Shown piece after piece: positions 22,415 to 35,073 of a stretch of DNA of 64,000 bases. Location of the stretch: NCBI GenBank assembly GCA_019671135.1, contig JAHRHY010000004.1:2232001-2296000 (forward strand), written 5' to 3'. The stretch is from Linnemannia hyalina. Lineage: Eukaryota > Mortierellomycota > Mortierellomycetes > Mortierellales > Mortierellaceae. Numbering within the stretch: position 1 is the stretch's first letter; every line of letters begins with the position of its first letter. Made by a program: the position numbers and the translations under genes. The notes beneath the pieces were generated by a model, which was not told where the DNA came from, made no database searches, and worked only from the letters and a program-made list of their open reading frames with translations.

Positions 22415-25400
22415 TCATCGACTCCAGAGACGGACAGTCGAGTCCTGGCCTCCAGAGGCAAGCACCGACTCACTGATCCGCACACTCTCAACGCCATTCG
22501 TATGGCCGGTGTAATAACTGTGCTGCTGGGCCACTCGGTCATAAATCTAATATTTTAGGCCAAGAAAAAAAAAAGGGTCAACATGAGCACAGGTGTTTCT
22601 TCATATGATATCATCGTATATCCTCGCTAGAATGTGCCTTCATTCAATTTGTATGGCATCGTACCTTAAGGCTATCGCCAGAACCAACTACAATCTTGGA
22701 GGTGTCAAACCGCAAACTCTTGACTGGGTCTTCATACTGAAGGATCTCCTGAATACCTCCCGTTCGCAGATCCCAAATCTAATCAGCAGATACCATGATG
22801 AGGTTAAGTCGCCTTGTTCTATTGGTGCTTAACCTTGGCGAAAAGTCGAAAGATAAAGAGCAATTGGTCTTACCCTGACACTTTTGTCCATACTGCCACT
22901 GACTACATGGTAGTCATCAAACTGTAATGAGGTCAATGGTCCAGTATGTCCAACAAGCGTACGATGTGCCTGACCTGATCGAACTAGTACACAAGTAACG
23001 ATAATATAAGGTGTCAGAATTGGAATCCTGCAGCTGAGATTGGTCACGGTAACAGTGGCAAATAGAAAGAAGACTTACGGTCCCACATGCGGATGGCGCC
23101 GTCAATGGTGCCACTGCAGAGAGCATACTGCCAAAACTGCAAGCTACTGATGTAGTCGTTGTCTCGCAAGTCCAGATCCATCCAGTCTGACCAAGAGTTC
23201 GATGTGCTCATCGCCCACAACAAGTCCATCGTCAGCACACATTGGCCAGTGCTCAAATCCCATTCCTTGATCGTCTTGTCATTTGATCCAGAAAGCTATA
23301 CAGGCCAGAAAACAGATGTCAGACCACTTTTGTCCTCCCCTCATTCCGCTACACTACCTATCGTCGCTTAGAAATACAATCACTATATCGCAGGATAGCT
23401 ATGTTGCACCAAACATACCAGCTTTTGATTCTCGAAATAAAGACAGGTAACAGGTCCAGAGTGTCCGCTCAGAGTATTTGTCCAGCAGTTGTCCAGTACG
23501 GCAAGGGTGTCCATAGAGTCTCTTGAGAAGGAATCCTTGTCTGAAGAGCCGCTAGAAGAGTCCGAGAGAGTAGGAGATCGGTCGCGAGTAGCTTGGACAT
23601 GTGTAAGGTCGGCAAGATTCCAGGTTCTGATGGTGCTGTCCCTTGATCCTGTCACCAGCGTGTTCTGAGACAGCTGCATACATTCAACATAGTCCTCGTG
23701 GCCAGGCAATTGGCCGAGACATTTGAAGGTCGATAAATCCCAGACGCGTGTCGTGTTATCCTTGGAGGCAGTGACAAGTGTTCCATAGGGTCCGTTCAGG
23801 TCCAACGTCGTGATGACTCCATCGTGTCCGTAAAAAGTGTGCATGCAGGTTCCAGAGTCCAGTGTCTCTTCGCGGTATCCCAGTTGCAGTGCTATTTTTC
23901 CAGGGTGCAACAATTGACAATGACGCAAGCTTCAGTGAGAATGCAAGTCTTATGCAATGATTTCTGGCAGAGTGTTTACCTAATAGAGGGAGTGAGAGTG
24001 GGGACTTACGTTCTCCATCATTTGCCTTGGCGCCCTCAGAGACAGCTGCCAGCTTGTCGTTCAACTCTTCCACTAATATGGCACGATAGAACGAAAATAT
24101 AGATTACTGTTAGACCAATGCTCTTCCGCTTTGTGTTGTGTTTCGTGCTCTTTGTACTCGCCATGCGAACCGGTCAGGGTGTTGTTTGCTTGAGACAAAG
24201 AAAAGTACTTACAAGTATCTGCAAGGTCATCTTCCCGCTCGGACAATTTGCTCAGCTTGTATTGAAGGTTCTTCTGGCGGGCTACCAGGGTCTCGATAGA
24301 TGCCGCAACTTGACCAAGTTCTGATTGGATTACCGTCTGAAGGAAGACATCGTAAAATGTTCACGGTTAGGCCCAACATAAAAAAACCATCGACGTCAAT
24401 CCTCTTTCGCGCGCATTTTCGCAAACACCGAATGAAAAAATCAACGCAGGTGGTGCAATCCTTGCCTTTTGCGACTGCAGCTTGACCTGCTCCTTGATGG
24501 TTCGCTCTCGTTCACTCAGCAGCGAAGAAAACACCAGGTTGGGATCGTTCTCACCCACTATCACAAGAATCGATTATCCAATGAACCAAAGGAATAAAAA
24601 GACATATATATAAAAGGTGAGCATATGACATTGTGCATTGGCTGGTACCACAAAAACAAAAATGCGAGCAAAAAAGCCCCATTCAGAGTTTCCCTCGGAG
24701 GAGTGGGATAATATGTTATTGTCGTAAGTTACCTTCACCGAATCCATTTTTCCTCCGCCGATGGTGGCCTTTGCTGCGTTTGCCGTTCTTAGAATGTGGG
24801 TAGGACGCCTTAAAACCCTGGAATAACGATACCCGCGCGGCTGGTTCTGGAATGTCCTCTACCAACAGCTCGTCTGCCTGCATGGGGATGGCCTGTCGTG
24901 AACCGGTCAGGGCGAGTGCTTGGGCATTGGCTGTTGCTCTCCGGATATACTGCGTTGCCATGAGATGTGGAGCCATACCAGAGAGTCCTGTGAGTGAGGC
25001 TATTCCTGTGAGGTCACCTTTGACTGCCTGGACGGTCAGGGGTGAGAACACAATGCTGCTGGTGGTGGATAAGGTGTTGCGTGCTGAGGATGCAAAATCA
25101 GAGACGTCGAATGCATGCAGCAGCTCCATGATATGATGACGGGGTTGCTGCAGTCCAGAGGAAACCATGGTGGAGAATGTCCTTCCTGTATTGGTAAGTC
25201 CTGAGATAGTCTGTGAAAAGACGGACGACGTGTCTGCCTGGTATCGTCCTGATGCTGTTGCTGTTGGGGTTGGAGTTGGTAATGGGGGCGGAGCAGTGGT
25301 TGTTGTGGTTGCGTTTGGTGCTGAGGAGGTTGACTTGCGTCGACCTGAGAAGCCGGACGAGGTTGCCGTAGAGGAGGAGGAGGCAGTCGCATAGTTTGGG

Positions 25401-25489
25401 GTGAGTCTTGAGCGGTCCATGGCTGAGGGTAGACTTGAAGCGAATGGGGCGATGGGTCTGGCGGGCTCGGACTGGAATGCCGACGACAT
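22415..25489 (-). CDS. MDV1: Mdv1/Caf4-like mitochondrial fission WD40 adaptor
   Basis: Nine exons on the minus strand: 24733-25489, 24466-24557, 24213-24336, 24010-24072, 23419-23891, 23079-23295, 22874-22983, 22665-22778, 22415-22546; phases agree, 693 residues. The N-terminus is Ser/Thr/Pro-rich and then helical (about 120-225). A coiled coil (about 255-345) includes [20 protein letters not shown]. About seven WD repeats follow, with blocks such as [50 protein letters not shown] and [13 protein letters not shown] Ser-rich loop interrupts the propeller after the second repeat. In yeast, Mdv1 bridges Fis1 on the outer mitochondrial membrane to the dynamin Dnm1; the same role is inferred. Intron 2 begins with GC (AAG|GCAAGG), a GC-AG intron. 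Confidence 0.9.
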
Positions 25490-26016
25490 TGCTTTCCTGT
25501 ACCGTGAGGATAACTATAACGAGAGTGTGTGTCGAAGGGCTGGGTGGTGAAGGTGGTCGGGGCAGTGGCAGTGGTGGCAAAAAGGGGAGAGAAGGAAAGA
25601 GAAAAGAAAAAAAAAAGGAGTGAGGAAGAAAAGAAGAGGAGGAGGCTGCAATGAAAGTACTATATGTGGGGAACCAAAGAGTGTGTGTGTGAGAGAGAGA
25701 AAGTGAATGAAAGGAAAATGAAGGCGAGAGCGATTGGCGAGATGCGATTGGCTCACTCGTAGCTCTTGTCAGCAACCCCAAGGGTTTTGTTATTATGGTT
25801 GTTCTTCTTCGTGTTCCTTGAACAAGAAAGAAGACAAACAGATCAGGGTGCCTCTACTTCTTTTTCTTCTTCTTGTTTTCGGAGGTGCATCCATTGACGT
25901 CCTGTTGACCGAAGAGACACACCCTTTTCAGGGACATCCGTGCAGTTGTGCTTCTTTCTCTTCTCGATCTAACAAAACAAAGCTTGGTGTCTGTCTGCAT
26001 GGTTGCGTACAATTGT

Positions 26017-26052
<36 letters not shown>

Positions 26053-26840
26053 AAAGGCCAAGGGAACCATTGATACGCCACCAAAATAAGCTTGCTTGTG
26101 TTCGATTCCCTCGTGCTGATGTGATATCAATTGGAAACACGGAGAAGAAAGAAAAAAAGAGGTGGCATCCCAAAACTAGTGTTGCCGTGTTCAAGTGTCA
26201 ACATCAACCTGGATGACAGATGTGTTCAATTGCTTGTTACCCAGCACCAGGCTGTGTGTGTGTTTGTGCTGCTCATTTGTTGAAGATTTGCAATGTTTAA
26301 TCCAATTGCCCAACTTTATTTTTTCCACAACTCACTGGGATCTGCTGGCTCTCTGCAGTTAGTCTTTCATATCTATGGAACCATTCGTACTCCTCCGCCG
26401 AGCAAGCTATTGCAATTGACTCTAGGGTAATCAATTGCCGTCGTCTCCTCCATCCATCGTCTCCTTCGTAGGCGATCGATCGCTGTTAGCAGTGTATACG
26501 TGCCTTGCTGTTTTCACCAGTTGATGTTTGCTTCTTGTGTGTGTGTATGCGTCTGTGTGTCTGTGTTCATGCCTCCTGTTGGACCAGCCAACCGACGTCC
26601 AGTCCGTGGCTCACATAGATTCATATGTTTACCACGAACATCTTACTTTTCTACAAGTCCGCGGGTATGTGGGGTCAAGGCCCAAAGCCAAAGTCATCTC
26701 TTCCCTTTCTTCTTTTCCCGTTCTTTGCATCCTTACATCTCTCCATTTCGTTCACCTTCCATTCATTCTTCCTCATCCGCCCTCCCTTCCCTCCCTCTTT
26801 TCCCTTTCCTCTCCTCTTCACTCCCCTGCCTCATTCGACA
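25490..26840. other. Divergent intergenic region, MDV1 / TMEM135-like
   Basis: About 1.35 kb with no supported gene. It holds a (CA)15 run and CT-rich leaders pointing towards both flanking genes. Confidence 0.5.
26019..26048. repeat. (CA)15 microsatellite
   Basis: Uninterrupted CA dinucleotide run in the intergenic region upstream of MDV1. Confidence 0.95.
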
Positions 26841-29308
26841 ATGGCTGATCACATCTCCTCACCAGTCGAACCCTCCCCTGCCACTCCAGACGAGACCACC
26901 CCAGTTACCGCTCAGTCCCTCTCTTCCGCCTCCTCGAGCCAGACCATCACCAACGACTCCACACCTACTAAACCTACAACCAAATCGACCCACAGATCCC
27001 GCAAACAGCAGAGAGAGGACGAAAAGGCAAGCTGGGTTAATGGCAAGCGACCCAAGGGCTATCTCACACCTGAGGGAAGAGAGGCTGCTGAGAAGTGCAA
27101 GAACTACAAGTCGGGTGTCTCCATCCCTTATCTTACGCACTCCTGCAAGACCTACGAGGGTGTCCTCAAGCATGCCATTTTCGGAGCTATACGTACGAAT
27201 CCATTTGCCTATCTTTGTACTCGTTTGCTCAAGTCCCCTTTTTTGCCTTGTGCTATCTTTCTGTCGTTGAAGTAGGAGTCAATTTGGTCCCTGATCCACT
27301 GTTGACTGACTGAATTGAATTGCTTCTATATGGACAATTAGGATCGTTCGGAGTCTCTTATGGAGCCAAAGCACTCGTTAACCTGTGCTTGGGCATGCTC
27401 AAAGTCATGAAGGGAAAGTAAGTAACATTAGATATTGCCATGTCGAATGCGCTATGTACTAACCTTGCCCCTGAAGGACCCATTGCTAATCTGATCCCGC
27501 TTGAACAACAGGGGATCGTTCCTGACGAATGCTAAGGACGCATTCACGGGTGTGGATGCTTTGCGGTTTGGATCTTTCTTTGGCATGTTCTCGTTCCTTT
27601 GGAAGCTGGTCAACAATGGTCTGACACTCTACAGAGGCACCGACGACAGGATCAACGGAGCCATCGCAGGTAACCCAAAGGACTACAGGAAGATCAGCGA
27701 ATGTAAAAAGCGGACAAGGGTCCGTGGACAACTGCTAATCTCCTTTTTTTTCCCTTCATTTGCATGTGGTGTGCGTAACATTGACAAACAAAAAGGTGCC
27801 ATTGCTGGATTGGCCCTGTTCATCGAAGCCCCTGAGAGAAGAGTGACCTTTGCCCAACAGATGTTCATCCGGTAATACAACAAGAAGCATGTTCGACATC
27901 TCCCTCCCTTCCCCCTTCTTCTTGTATCTTTTTTTTTTTTTTTTTTTTTGGCTCCTTTATCTCCTTTTTCTCTTTCACAGTGCAAAATGTATATGCGCTT
28001 ACTAATATCAAATGCTTTCTTGACAACAACGGATGTGATCGGCCTGATAGGTCTATGCAGGGTGTCTACAATGCTGGTAAGTACCGAGGCCAGTTCTCGT
28101 TCCGCCATGGTGACGCCTTCCTCTTCGCCATCGGCTCCGCCCAAGTCATGTACGCCTACACCGTAAGTCCTTCCTTCTATTGTCCCCTCATTCATATCGG
28201 ATCCGAAAAATGTTTTTTGCTGTGCAGCTCATTTTTACTTTTACTATGCCTAACTAAAGTTATTCTATTCAACAGATGCACCCGGACACTATTCCAAAGG
28301 AGTTCTTCCAATTCATGGTCAAGACAGCGCGTGTGCCCGCCGAAGCATTGGCAATGAACAGGGCACGTGTTCGTGGATTCCCTCTGGACTTGAAGCAGGT
28401 TCGGGCAATGGTCGATCGGTTCAACCCCACCGCCTTGACACTGGAGACTGTCGCCAACATGTCCGAGACCGTCGATGCCTTGCCCTGTGCGGGTCTGCAT
28501 CCTTGGGTCGACTCTTGTCGGGAAACCAGTATTGATCGCTTTGTTGGGGTCATCAAGACCATCTTCCCTGTCTATGCGACCTTGAACTTTGTGCCCTTGG
28601 TCGTCCTCCGCATGAAGCGCTTGCTCAAGGAGTAAGTTTACCTAATATCCTTTGTACTGCGTTTTATTTTTTTTGAGGCTTCAATGAGATCTCAGATCAA
28701 GGGATGTTTGATTCTTGTTCTATTCACTGACCAGAGATATAATCTGCTTTTCTACCATAGTCCGGTAAATGTATTGTCAAAGACAACATTCAACACCTTC
28801 CGGTCCTCCGCCTTCCTCGCAGTCTTTGTAGCCTACTACCAGACCCAGATCTGCACACACCGGAACCTCCTCAATGCCGGATGGAAACTGGGCAACAGCA
28901 AGTACCTTTACTGGCTCTTTGGTCTCGGCAGTGCCATACCTGCCATCATGATCGAACAGGAGAGTCGACGTGCAGAGTTGGCGTTCTATGTGATTCCTAA
29001 GGCGGCCGATTCGTTGTACAGGATTCTGTACCGCAAGAATTGGGTGAAGGGCGTTAGACATTGGGAGGTTATGACCTTTTCCTTTGCTATGTCTCTTGTT
29101 ATGGTATTTCACTTTTTTTTTTGTTTTTTGTTTTTGTGGATGATTGAAGACTTGTGCGAGAGATGATGAATGGGAGAAGGTGGCTGACTAACGCGATCTG
29201 TTTGATATTATTTTTTTACGCGTGTCATAGTCGTTCTACCAGCGCGAGGAGCAAGTGCTTTCACCATTCGTCACCAAGATGATCTACCATATCCTTGGAA
29301 AGAACTAG
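26841..29308 (+). CDS. TMEM135-like membrane protein
   Basis: Eight exons: 26841-27192, 27342-27417, 27512-27669, 27796-27871, 28051-28162, 28276-28631, 28761-29103, 29231-29308; phases agree, 516 residues. After a Ser/Thr-rich N-terminus comes a Cys-containing region (SIPYLTHSCKTYEGVLKHAI), then glycine-rich hydrophobic helices, one of them with a Tim17-like look (RINGAIAGAIAGLALFIEAP). The signature LPCAGLHPWVDSC in exon 6 matches the Cys-rich block of TMEM135 proteins. The C-terminal third has two or three membrane segments. Animal TMEM135 acts at peroxisomes, lipid droplets and mitochondria and affects mitochondrial dynamics; the fungal role is untested. The intron before exon 5 contains a run of 21 T (27929-27949). 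Divergent from MDV1. Confidence 0.88.
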
Positions 29309-29482
29309 ACTTATTTTACCACTATCAGATATCCTCACGACATAGAGCAGCGAAAGGTCGATCATTAAACTCCAACACGACACCACCAACTAACCATTCA
29401 TAGACAAAGGACGCGTTTGGTTTATATATTCGTATATTTGGGATATGTTACTTTAACAGCAACTTCGCTGCTTTTCTTCGTG

Positions 29483-31403
29483 CTACTCGAGGAGGGGTCT
29501 CCAGGTATCGTTGACAAACATGTCAAAGGGATCTTGGGTCTTGCGGACACGGTTCAGAACCGCCAATCGGTCCTCGTACTCTCGACGGAGGGCAGGGATC
29601 ACACCCGGGATCTGCTCCCACAGCTTCGCCCAGTGGGGTCTATTCAAAAAGCGCGCGCGGAGAAAGATTATTTTGTTAGACATTTGTTCCTATGGATAAT
29701 GCCGAAAAACAATAACTGAAACAAAAAACAAAAAAAAAAAGTGGAGCACTTACTTGGCGTTGTATTTGTCCATCCACCCACCAAGAACACCCTGTGAATA
29801 CTCCACAAACCCGGGAGTCTCCCTGGCTCCCAGCACATTAATCATACAATAGATCGCCTTCTCATCTTCTCCATCATACACAAACGACATCATCTTCCTC
29901 GAAGCCTTAATAAACCTCACCTCCAAACAGGTCCCAATCCTGCTTGGGAACTCGCTCGTCGAGAACGCATAGTTCTTCTCCACCAAGTCATTAAAGCATT
30001 CCACGAAATTTGAGAAATCAGGAGCGAGTTTGAACCCGGCACTGGCATCGTATATCTTGGCCTCTCCGATTCCTTCGCCTTCCTGGGTTATACCGAAATG
30101 GATCCCGTCCGGGATCTCCTTCACGATATCTCCAGCCTTAAAAGCTGCGAACGCTGGGTGATCGACACTAGGTGCCTGATCCTTAAGCTTTTCCAAATCC
30201 TCAGCAAGAGCCAACGTCCTCCTCCACTGCTTCAACCAAAATCGGTCATTCCTCTCCGTCCCCAGAAACGTACTATGGGGCCAATACAAGATCTCTGTCG
30301 AATCATTCCTCTCCACCATCTCCTTCCACTTCAACCCGGCCCTGGGGCCCTCAAAATAATCCGCCAGGGACCCATAGGAATCAATGGCACGAAGACGGTA
30401 GTTGGACATGGGGACGAGTTTAAGGGTGGCGGTGTAGACGATTCCGAGGAGACCCAGGTTGATGGAGGCGATGTTGAAGGCTTCGGGGTCGTCGGCTTCA
30501 GAGTAGATGTGGAGCTCTCCGTAGGCGTTGACAATTGTGATTTCGGTTAGTGTGTCGCTCACTGTTCTGCCGTCCAATCCTGCGCCGTGCTATTTGAGAA
30601 GGAGAAGGATGGGAGGATTAGAGTCGCTATATCTTAAGGAGGAAGAGGTAGTGATTTCTTTGTAACACGTTTCTTTTGCGACGAGTGAGGTGACTTACAC
30701 AACCCATGGTGAGGATGCCTCCATAACGAATCTAGGTCATTCGAAAAAAAAGAAAAAGGTTGTGTCAGTCTCAGCCTCTTGGTTGTACACGTTCCATCCA
30801 ATCGAGAACCAAAAGAAGGGGGCGGTGAATAACGTGCGGCTCTCCCTTCCCTTCCCACATTTCAGAGAAAGGAAGGGGAGCGAAGTGTCGATGGATAACA
30901 ATGAAAAAAAGTAGAAAAGGACTTACATCGGTTGGCATAACGTTAGAAGCCAAAGCCAAAGGCGGATCGTGCTTCCTCAAAAACTCATCCAACTCCTTCA
31001 CCTCAACCCCCATCTCAATTGTCACCGTCCACTCTCCATTCTCCCCCTGTATTGGCTTCTCAATCTTGTTCATCCCATTAATCGACACCATATAATCCTG
31101 GGTAATAGCGGTGCCCGACCAAGAATGTCCATTACCGACACAGCGGACCTTCTTCTTGTTCTCGGTCGCCTCACGGATAATGACTTGGAGGTCTTCAAGG
31201 GTATTGGGATAGAAGAGGCGTTCGGGTTGGGCGGAGAGGGTGTTTGCCAAGTTTGTCCAGTTGTCCCCGGAGGAGAACGAGACGCCGTCGACGATTGCCA
31301 TGGGGGATCCGAGCATGACGATGGGTTCTTGTTCGATGGGTGCGTCGGCGGGCTTGAGACTGGTGGGGGTGGGGGTGTCGAGGGTGGGGTTATCAGTTGT
31401 CAT
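29483..31403 (-). CDS. ALO/gulonolactone-oxidase-type FAD enzyme
   Basis: Four exons: 30927-31403, 30699-30731, 29754-30589, 29483-29639; 500 residues, phases agree. Exon 2 is only 33 bp. An FAD-binding domain of the vanillyl-alcohol-oxidase type covers about 45-235; H93 in GNGHSWSG is the likely site of covalent FAD attachment, by comparison with the family. GGILTMGCHGAG is the second flavin-contact segment. The C-terminal ALO domain (PF04030-like) ends with the PHWAK motif (450-454), which is characteristic of sugar-lactone oxidases. It should oxidise an aldono-1,4-lactone such as D-arabinono-1,4-lactone to an ascorbate analogue, giving H2O2. It has no strong membrane segment, so the exact substrate and site are open. 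A damaged partial copy lies just upstream on the same strand. Confidence 0.88.
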
Positions 31404-32002
31404 TTTTCAAAGTGTGTGTGGTTGGTGAGTAAGGAAGGGAAGTGTTGAAAAATGAAAGAAAGAGAAAAGAAAATAAAAGAAAAGAGAGCAGAGCAACAAA
31501 AAAAAAAAGTTGCGAGCTGGCTGGCTGTTCAGTTGGGCGTACCTGGATTTTTTCCTTTTCGTCGATAGTCTGTCCTGTCTTTCCACAGGAAGAAAAAAAA
31601 AGAGGGCTCACCTCTTTTTGTGTTCAATTGAATGTCTCCGTTTTTCCCGCGGCTATATAACAGGTTTATCTTCTCATGCACATTGCACCCATGGACTCAT
31701 CCCAGAAACGCCACCCAGTACCTTTATTGAGCAAACCCGACCTGGGTTATCGCCGCCGCACCCAGTCCCTCCTCATTCTACCCAGTATATTATTTCCGTC
31801 ATACATGATGACCCTGATTGCCAATTTATTTCCACTTATCAATCAAGGTACACTATTCCAATACTTCGAGTTCCAGGGGTCAAAATGAAGATACGTTGAC
31901 GCGCCTTACTGGAGAGAGTTTTGTCGCGAATGGTATATGTCTATTGACGGTTTATTATAGGTATGCGACGAGACGAAAAGTCGCCCTGTTTCAAACTTTC
32001 AA
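31404..32002. other. Promoter region of the ALO-type gene
   Basis: No gene supported. On the minus strand a TATATAG sequence occurs about 250 bp upstream of the ALO-type start (near 31651-31660), followed by a CT-rich leader. Confidence 0.4.
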
Positions 32003-33080
32003 CTACTCCTCGCATACCTCATTAAGGGGTCTCCAGGTATCGTTGACAAACATGTCAAAAGGATCCTGAGTCCTACGGATCTGGTTAAACACGTCCAATC
32101 GATCCTTGTACTGTCCCCAGAGCATAGGGATCACACCCGAAATATGTTCCCACTGCTTTGCCCAATGACGTCTATACTATGCACGAGAGGTTTTCGTCAA
32201 TATACATATTTGCGTTACTCGTCGCAACAGTGATTTACATGCAAAGAAACAACACCGCACGCACACGATTAGAAGAAGAAAGAGAGGAAGAGGGAACTTA
32301 CTTGGCGTTGTACTTGTTCATCCATGCACCAAGAACCTCCCCCGAGAACCCCAAGAACCCTGGTACAAGTTTTGACCCCATCACTTTGATCACACAAAGC
32401 ACCGCCTCCTCATCCCCCTCATCATACACAAACGACATCATCTTCCTCGGCCCTCGAAGAAACCTCACCTCCATAACCGTAAACAACCTCCTCGGAAACT
32501 CGCTCGATGAGAAAGCTCAGTTCTTGTCCACAAGCTCGTTCATCACCTCGACGACGTTTCTGAAGTTGGAGTCAACCTTTGAAGGCGGTACTGCTGTCAA
32601 AGATTCGACGAACTCCGGCGCCCTCACCTGGTTTTGTAACATCGAAGTGGATCGCATCGGGGAGGTCCTTGACGATATCGCCGACTTTGAAGGCTGCGAA
32701 AAGCCGGGCGGTCGACGGTTGGCAGTTGGTCCTTGCACTTGTCTGAGTCCTCGACAGGGTCGGTAGTACGCCTCCACTGCTTCAACCAGAAATGCTCGTT
32801 TCTCTCGTGTTTCATAAACCGCGCCGTCGGCCAGTAAATCAGCTCCGTCGAATCGTTTGTCATCATCAGCTCCTTCAACTTCAATCCCGCATCCGGCTCA
32901 TCACCAAAGAAAGTCTCCAAAGGCTCATAGTAATCAATAGCGCGGAGACGGTAGTCGCTCATGGGTTGGACTTTGATCGTAGCGGTGTAGATTATGCCCA
33001 GAAGTCCCAGGTTCAGACAGGCAATGTTGAATGCTTCGGCGTTATCGGCTTCAGAGTTTATGTGGGGTTCGTTTTGTTTT
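32003..33080 (-). pseudogene. 5'-truncated copy of the ALO-type oxidase
   Basis: Minus-strand sequence close to the intact neighbour from HINSEADNAEAFNIACLN to the PHWAK-like RHWAK and the NDTWRPLNE end, with the TAG stop at 32003-32005. The FAD-binding half is absent: similarity stops near 33075. Within the copy I see an inserted T at PAFAAFK (near 32705), a second frame change just before DSNFRN (near 32570), and a TGA replacing Tyr in the segment KNYAFS of the intact gene (near 32520). The last intron is kept at the same place, so this is a DNA-level duplication, not a retrocopy. No activity is expected. Confidence 0.85.
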
Positions 33081-33515
33081 GTGGATTGCATTGAAAGAAG
33101 GCAGGGAATAGACAAGAAAGGCTCACACATAAAGTGGCTTTCTTGTGTTTACACTTTTCGTGCATCCCGTTCTATATTCTACAGACAGGCCTGGATTGTT
33201 GCTGAAGTGCAGGAACGAAACAGGAGATACAATCTCTGAGTACTTACTCCTGAGTTCATTCTGAGCGCAGTCAAAGATGTCCAGCAAGAAGTTGCGTAGC
33301 AATGCAGACCTAACTGCATATTGGGTATATGATGTTCGTGCCAGGAACACTATCGTTCCTTACTCTTCATCCAGATTGTTGGCTCCAGTGCATTTTCGAG
33401 CTCCCATGTCGAACCCATGTGTGTCGAGTTGTTACAACTGCATGATGCATTTATTCTAAATAATTATGTCGCTTCTGGCTCCTCTGGTCGAGCGAAGGGG
33501 CGGGGTGCATACCCA
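33081..33515. other. Spacer between ALO pseudogene and COA8
   Basis: No gene supported. The missing 5' half of the ALO copy is not found here in any frame. Confidence 0.4.
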
Positions 33516-34279
33516 CTAGGAACGAGAGGTCCATTTCCTGACGGCGGCCTTTGCAGCAGGGAGGAGAAGGCCAATGTTCTCGATCCACCACTGCTTGTTG
33601 TAGTTGAGCTGTCGTTCGTATGCCTTGTCCAAGAAGTCCTTGTAGAACACTGAAAGCTCGTCTGTCGTCACTGGTTGGTTTCCGTTCGTTGCGCGGACTA
33701 ATCGTATCATTCCATGTCAAAAGTAGGAAGCACGTTAGTATGTCTTGATTACACTGTAGCTCCAACCAGCTATTCCATCGAAGCAAGAGGCGCATCCGAG
33801 CGAGTCCCGCAAGTATATACCTTTCTCCTCGAATTCGGCTTTGGCCTTGTTGAACATGGCGTTATTGTTGACCCAAAAGTTCTGGTTGAAGGCATCGACA
33901 CGCTCGCATCTCTCCCGGAAGAGTCGATCTTCCTTGGGCTCGTTGGCAGGGATGGGGTATAAGACTGGACGGAGGTTTGAAACTGGGTGTGGGTTCCCGA
34001 CAAGGAACTTGTCCTTGTTTTGAGCTGGGTCCAGACTTTCTCTCTTTTTTGTCAACAATGGTTCTGTGGATGCTGAGGCTGCTGCTTTTGATGCTGTTGC
34101 CTTTGCGCTGGAAGAGGCGTGTCTCCTGCAGATCCTGATCGCCGTCGTTGCTGTCCTTGTCTATGTGTTTTAAGGGAATATTTACGGTTAATATCGGTGG
34201 CAGTTAACAAGGGGTTTAACGCTTTCGTCTTTTCAGGAGGCAAGATCTGTTTTCGTTCTCTTACTCTTAATGAGTTCAT
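33516..34279 (-). CDS. COA8: COA8/APOPT1-like cytochrome c oxidase assembly factor
   Basis: Three exons: 34265-34279, 33821-34160, 33516-33697; 178 residues, phases agree. The short first exon (MNSLR) joins a basic, Ala/Ser-rich stretch (RICRRHASSSAKATASK) that looks like a mitochondrial targeting sequence. The family core follows: VSNLRPVLYPI, then EDRLFRERCERVDAFNQNFW, NAMFNKAKAEFEEK, and after intron 2 DELSVFYKDFLDKAYERQL and YNKQWWIENIGLL. This matches the COA8 family (PF10231). Mammalian COA8 is a matrix-side factor needed for normal complex IV levels and protection from oxidative stress; the same role is inferred. Exon 1 is predicted from phase and the targeting-like sequence. Confidence 0.85.
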
Positions 34280-35073
34280 TGCGAATGAATTGGGTTATGG
34301 TAGTGGTTGATGCTAGTAGAGATAAAGGGGGAAGAGGGTATGGAATGGGAATGAACGTGTACGATGGTGATTGAGCGGGTGTCCTTCGCGAACAATAGGA
34401 AGCGAAGAGCAGAGAGGAGAAGGCCAAAAGGGGATGCCTTGTCTCGCGTGTGAGTGTTTGGCCAACTTGGACAATCCGATCCCCAGTCACATTCAGAAGC
34501 AGGAAATGCATTTTGCCGCTTTGCAGCTTATGCGATGATTCAGCGGGTGTCCAAGCGGGGAGGAGGAGTTCTGCTTCTGCAGGTCTGCATGAGAGACATA
34601 GGATGACCAGGAACAACTAGGGCAGAGTGTGAGAGTCAAGAGTGAGCAAGGGAAGAGGCAATTGATGATAGTGGATGATACTTCATTACAGATAATTGAA
34701 CAATTGACCACATTAGGAGAAGGGTGTCAACGTGTAATAGGAAGAGGACTCTCAAGTATGTAAGCACGAGTCAAAAGTGTCCAAGCGTCAAACAATCCGA
34801 TTGTTTCTTTTTATCTGACCCCTCTGTCCCTTACTTCTCTTTCTTTCGTTTACTTTCCTTCCTTCCTTCCCTTCCTTTCTCTCCTCCTTCTCCACTTCAT
34901 TCATTCCACCCCAGCCTCATTCCTCATTCCTTTTCTTCTCGTTCTTCTCACTCTCACATTCACTTCTACCCTTCCTCTCTATCTCTCCTCCCCTTTCAAA
35001 CAACACCCTCACCTCCCTCAACAAAGCACCTCCTCACACAGAACAGCACACAACAACGACAATAGTAGAAAGA
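34280..35073. other. Divergent intergenic region, COA8 / two-TM protein
   Basis: No gene supported. The final 250 bases are CT-rich, including CCTT repeats, and form the probable leader of the downstream gene. Confidence 0.45.
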
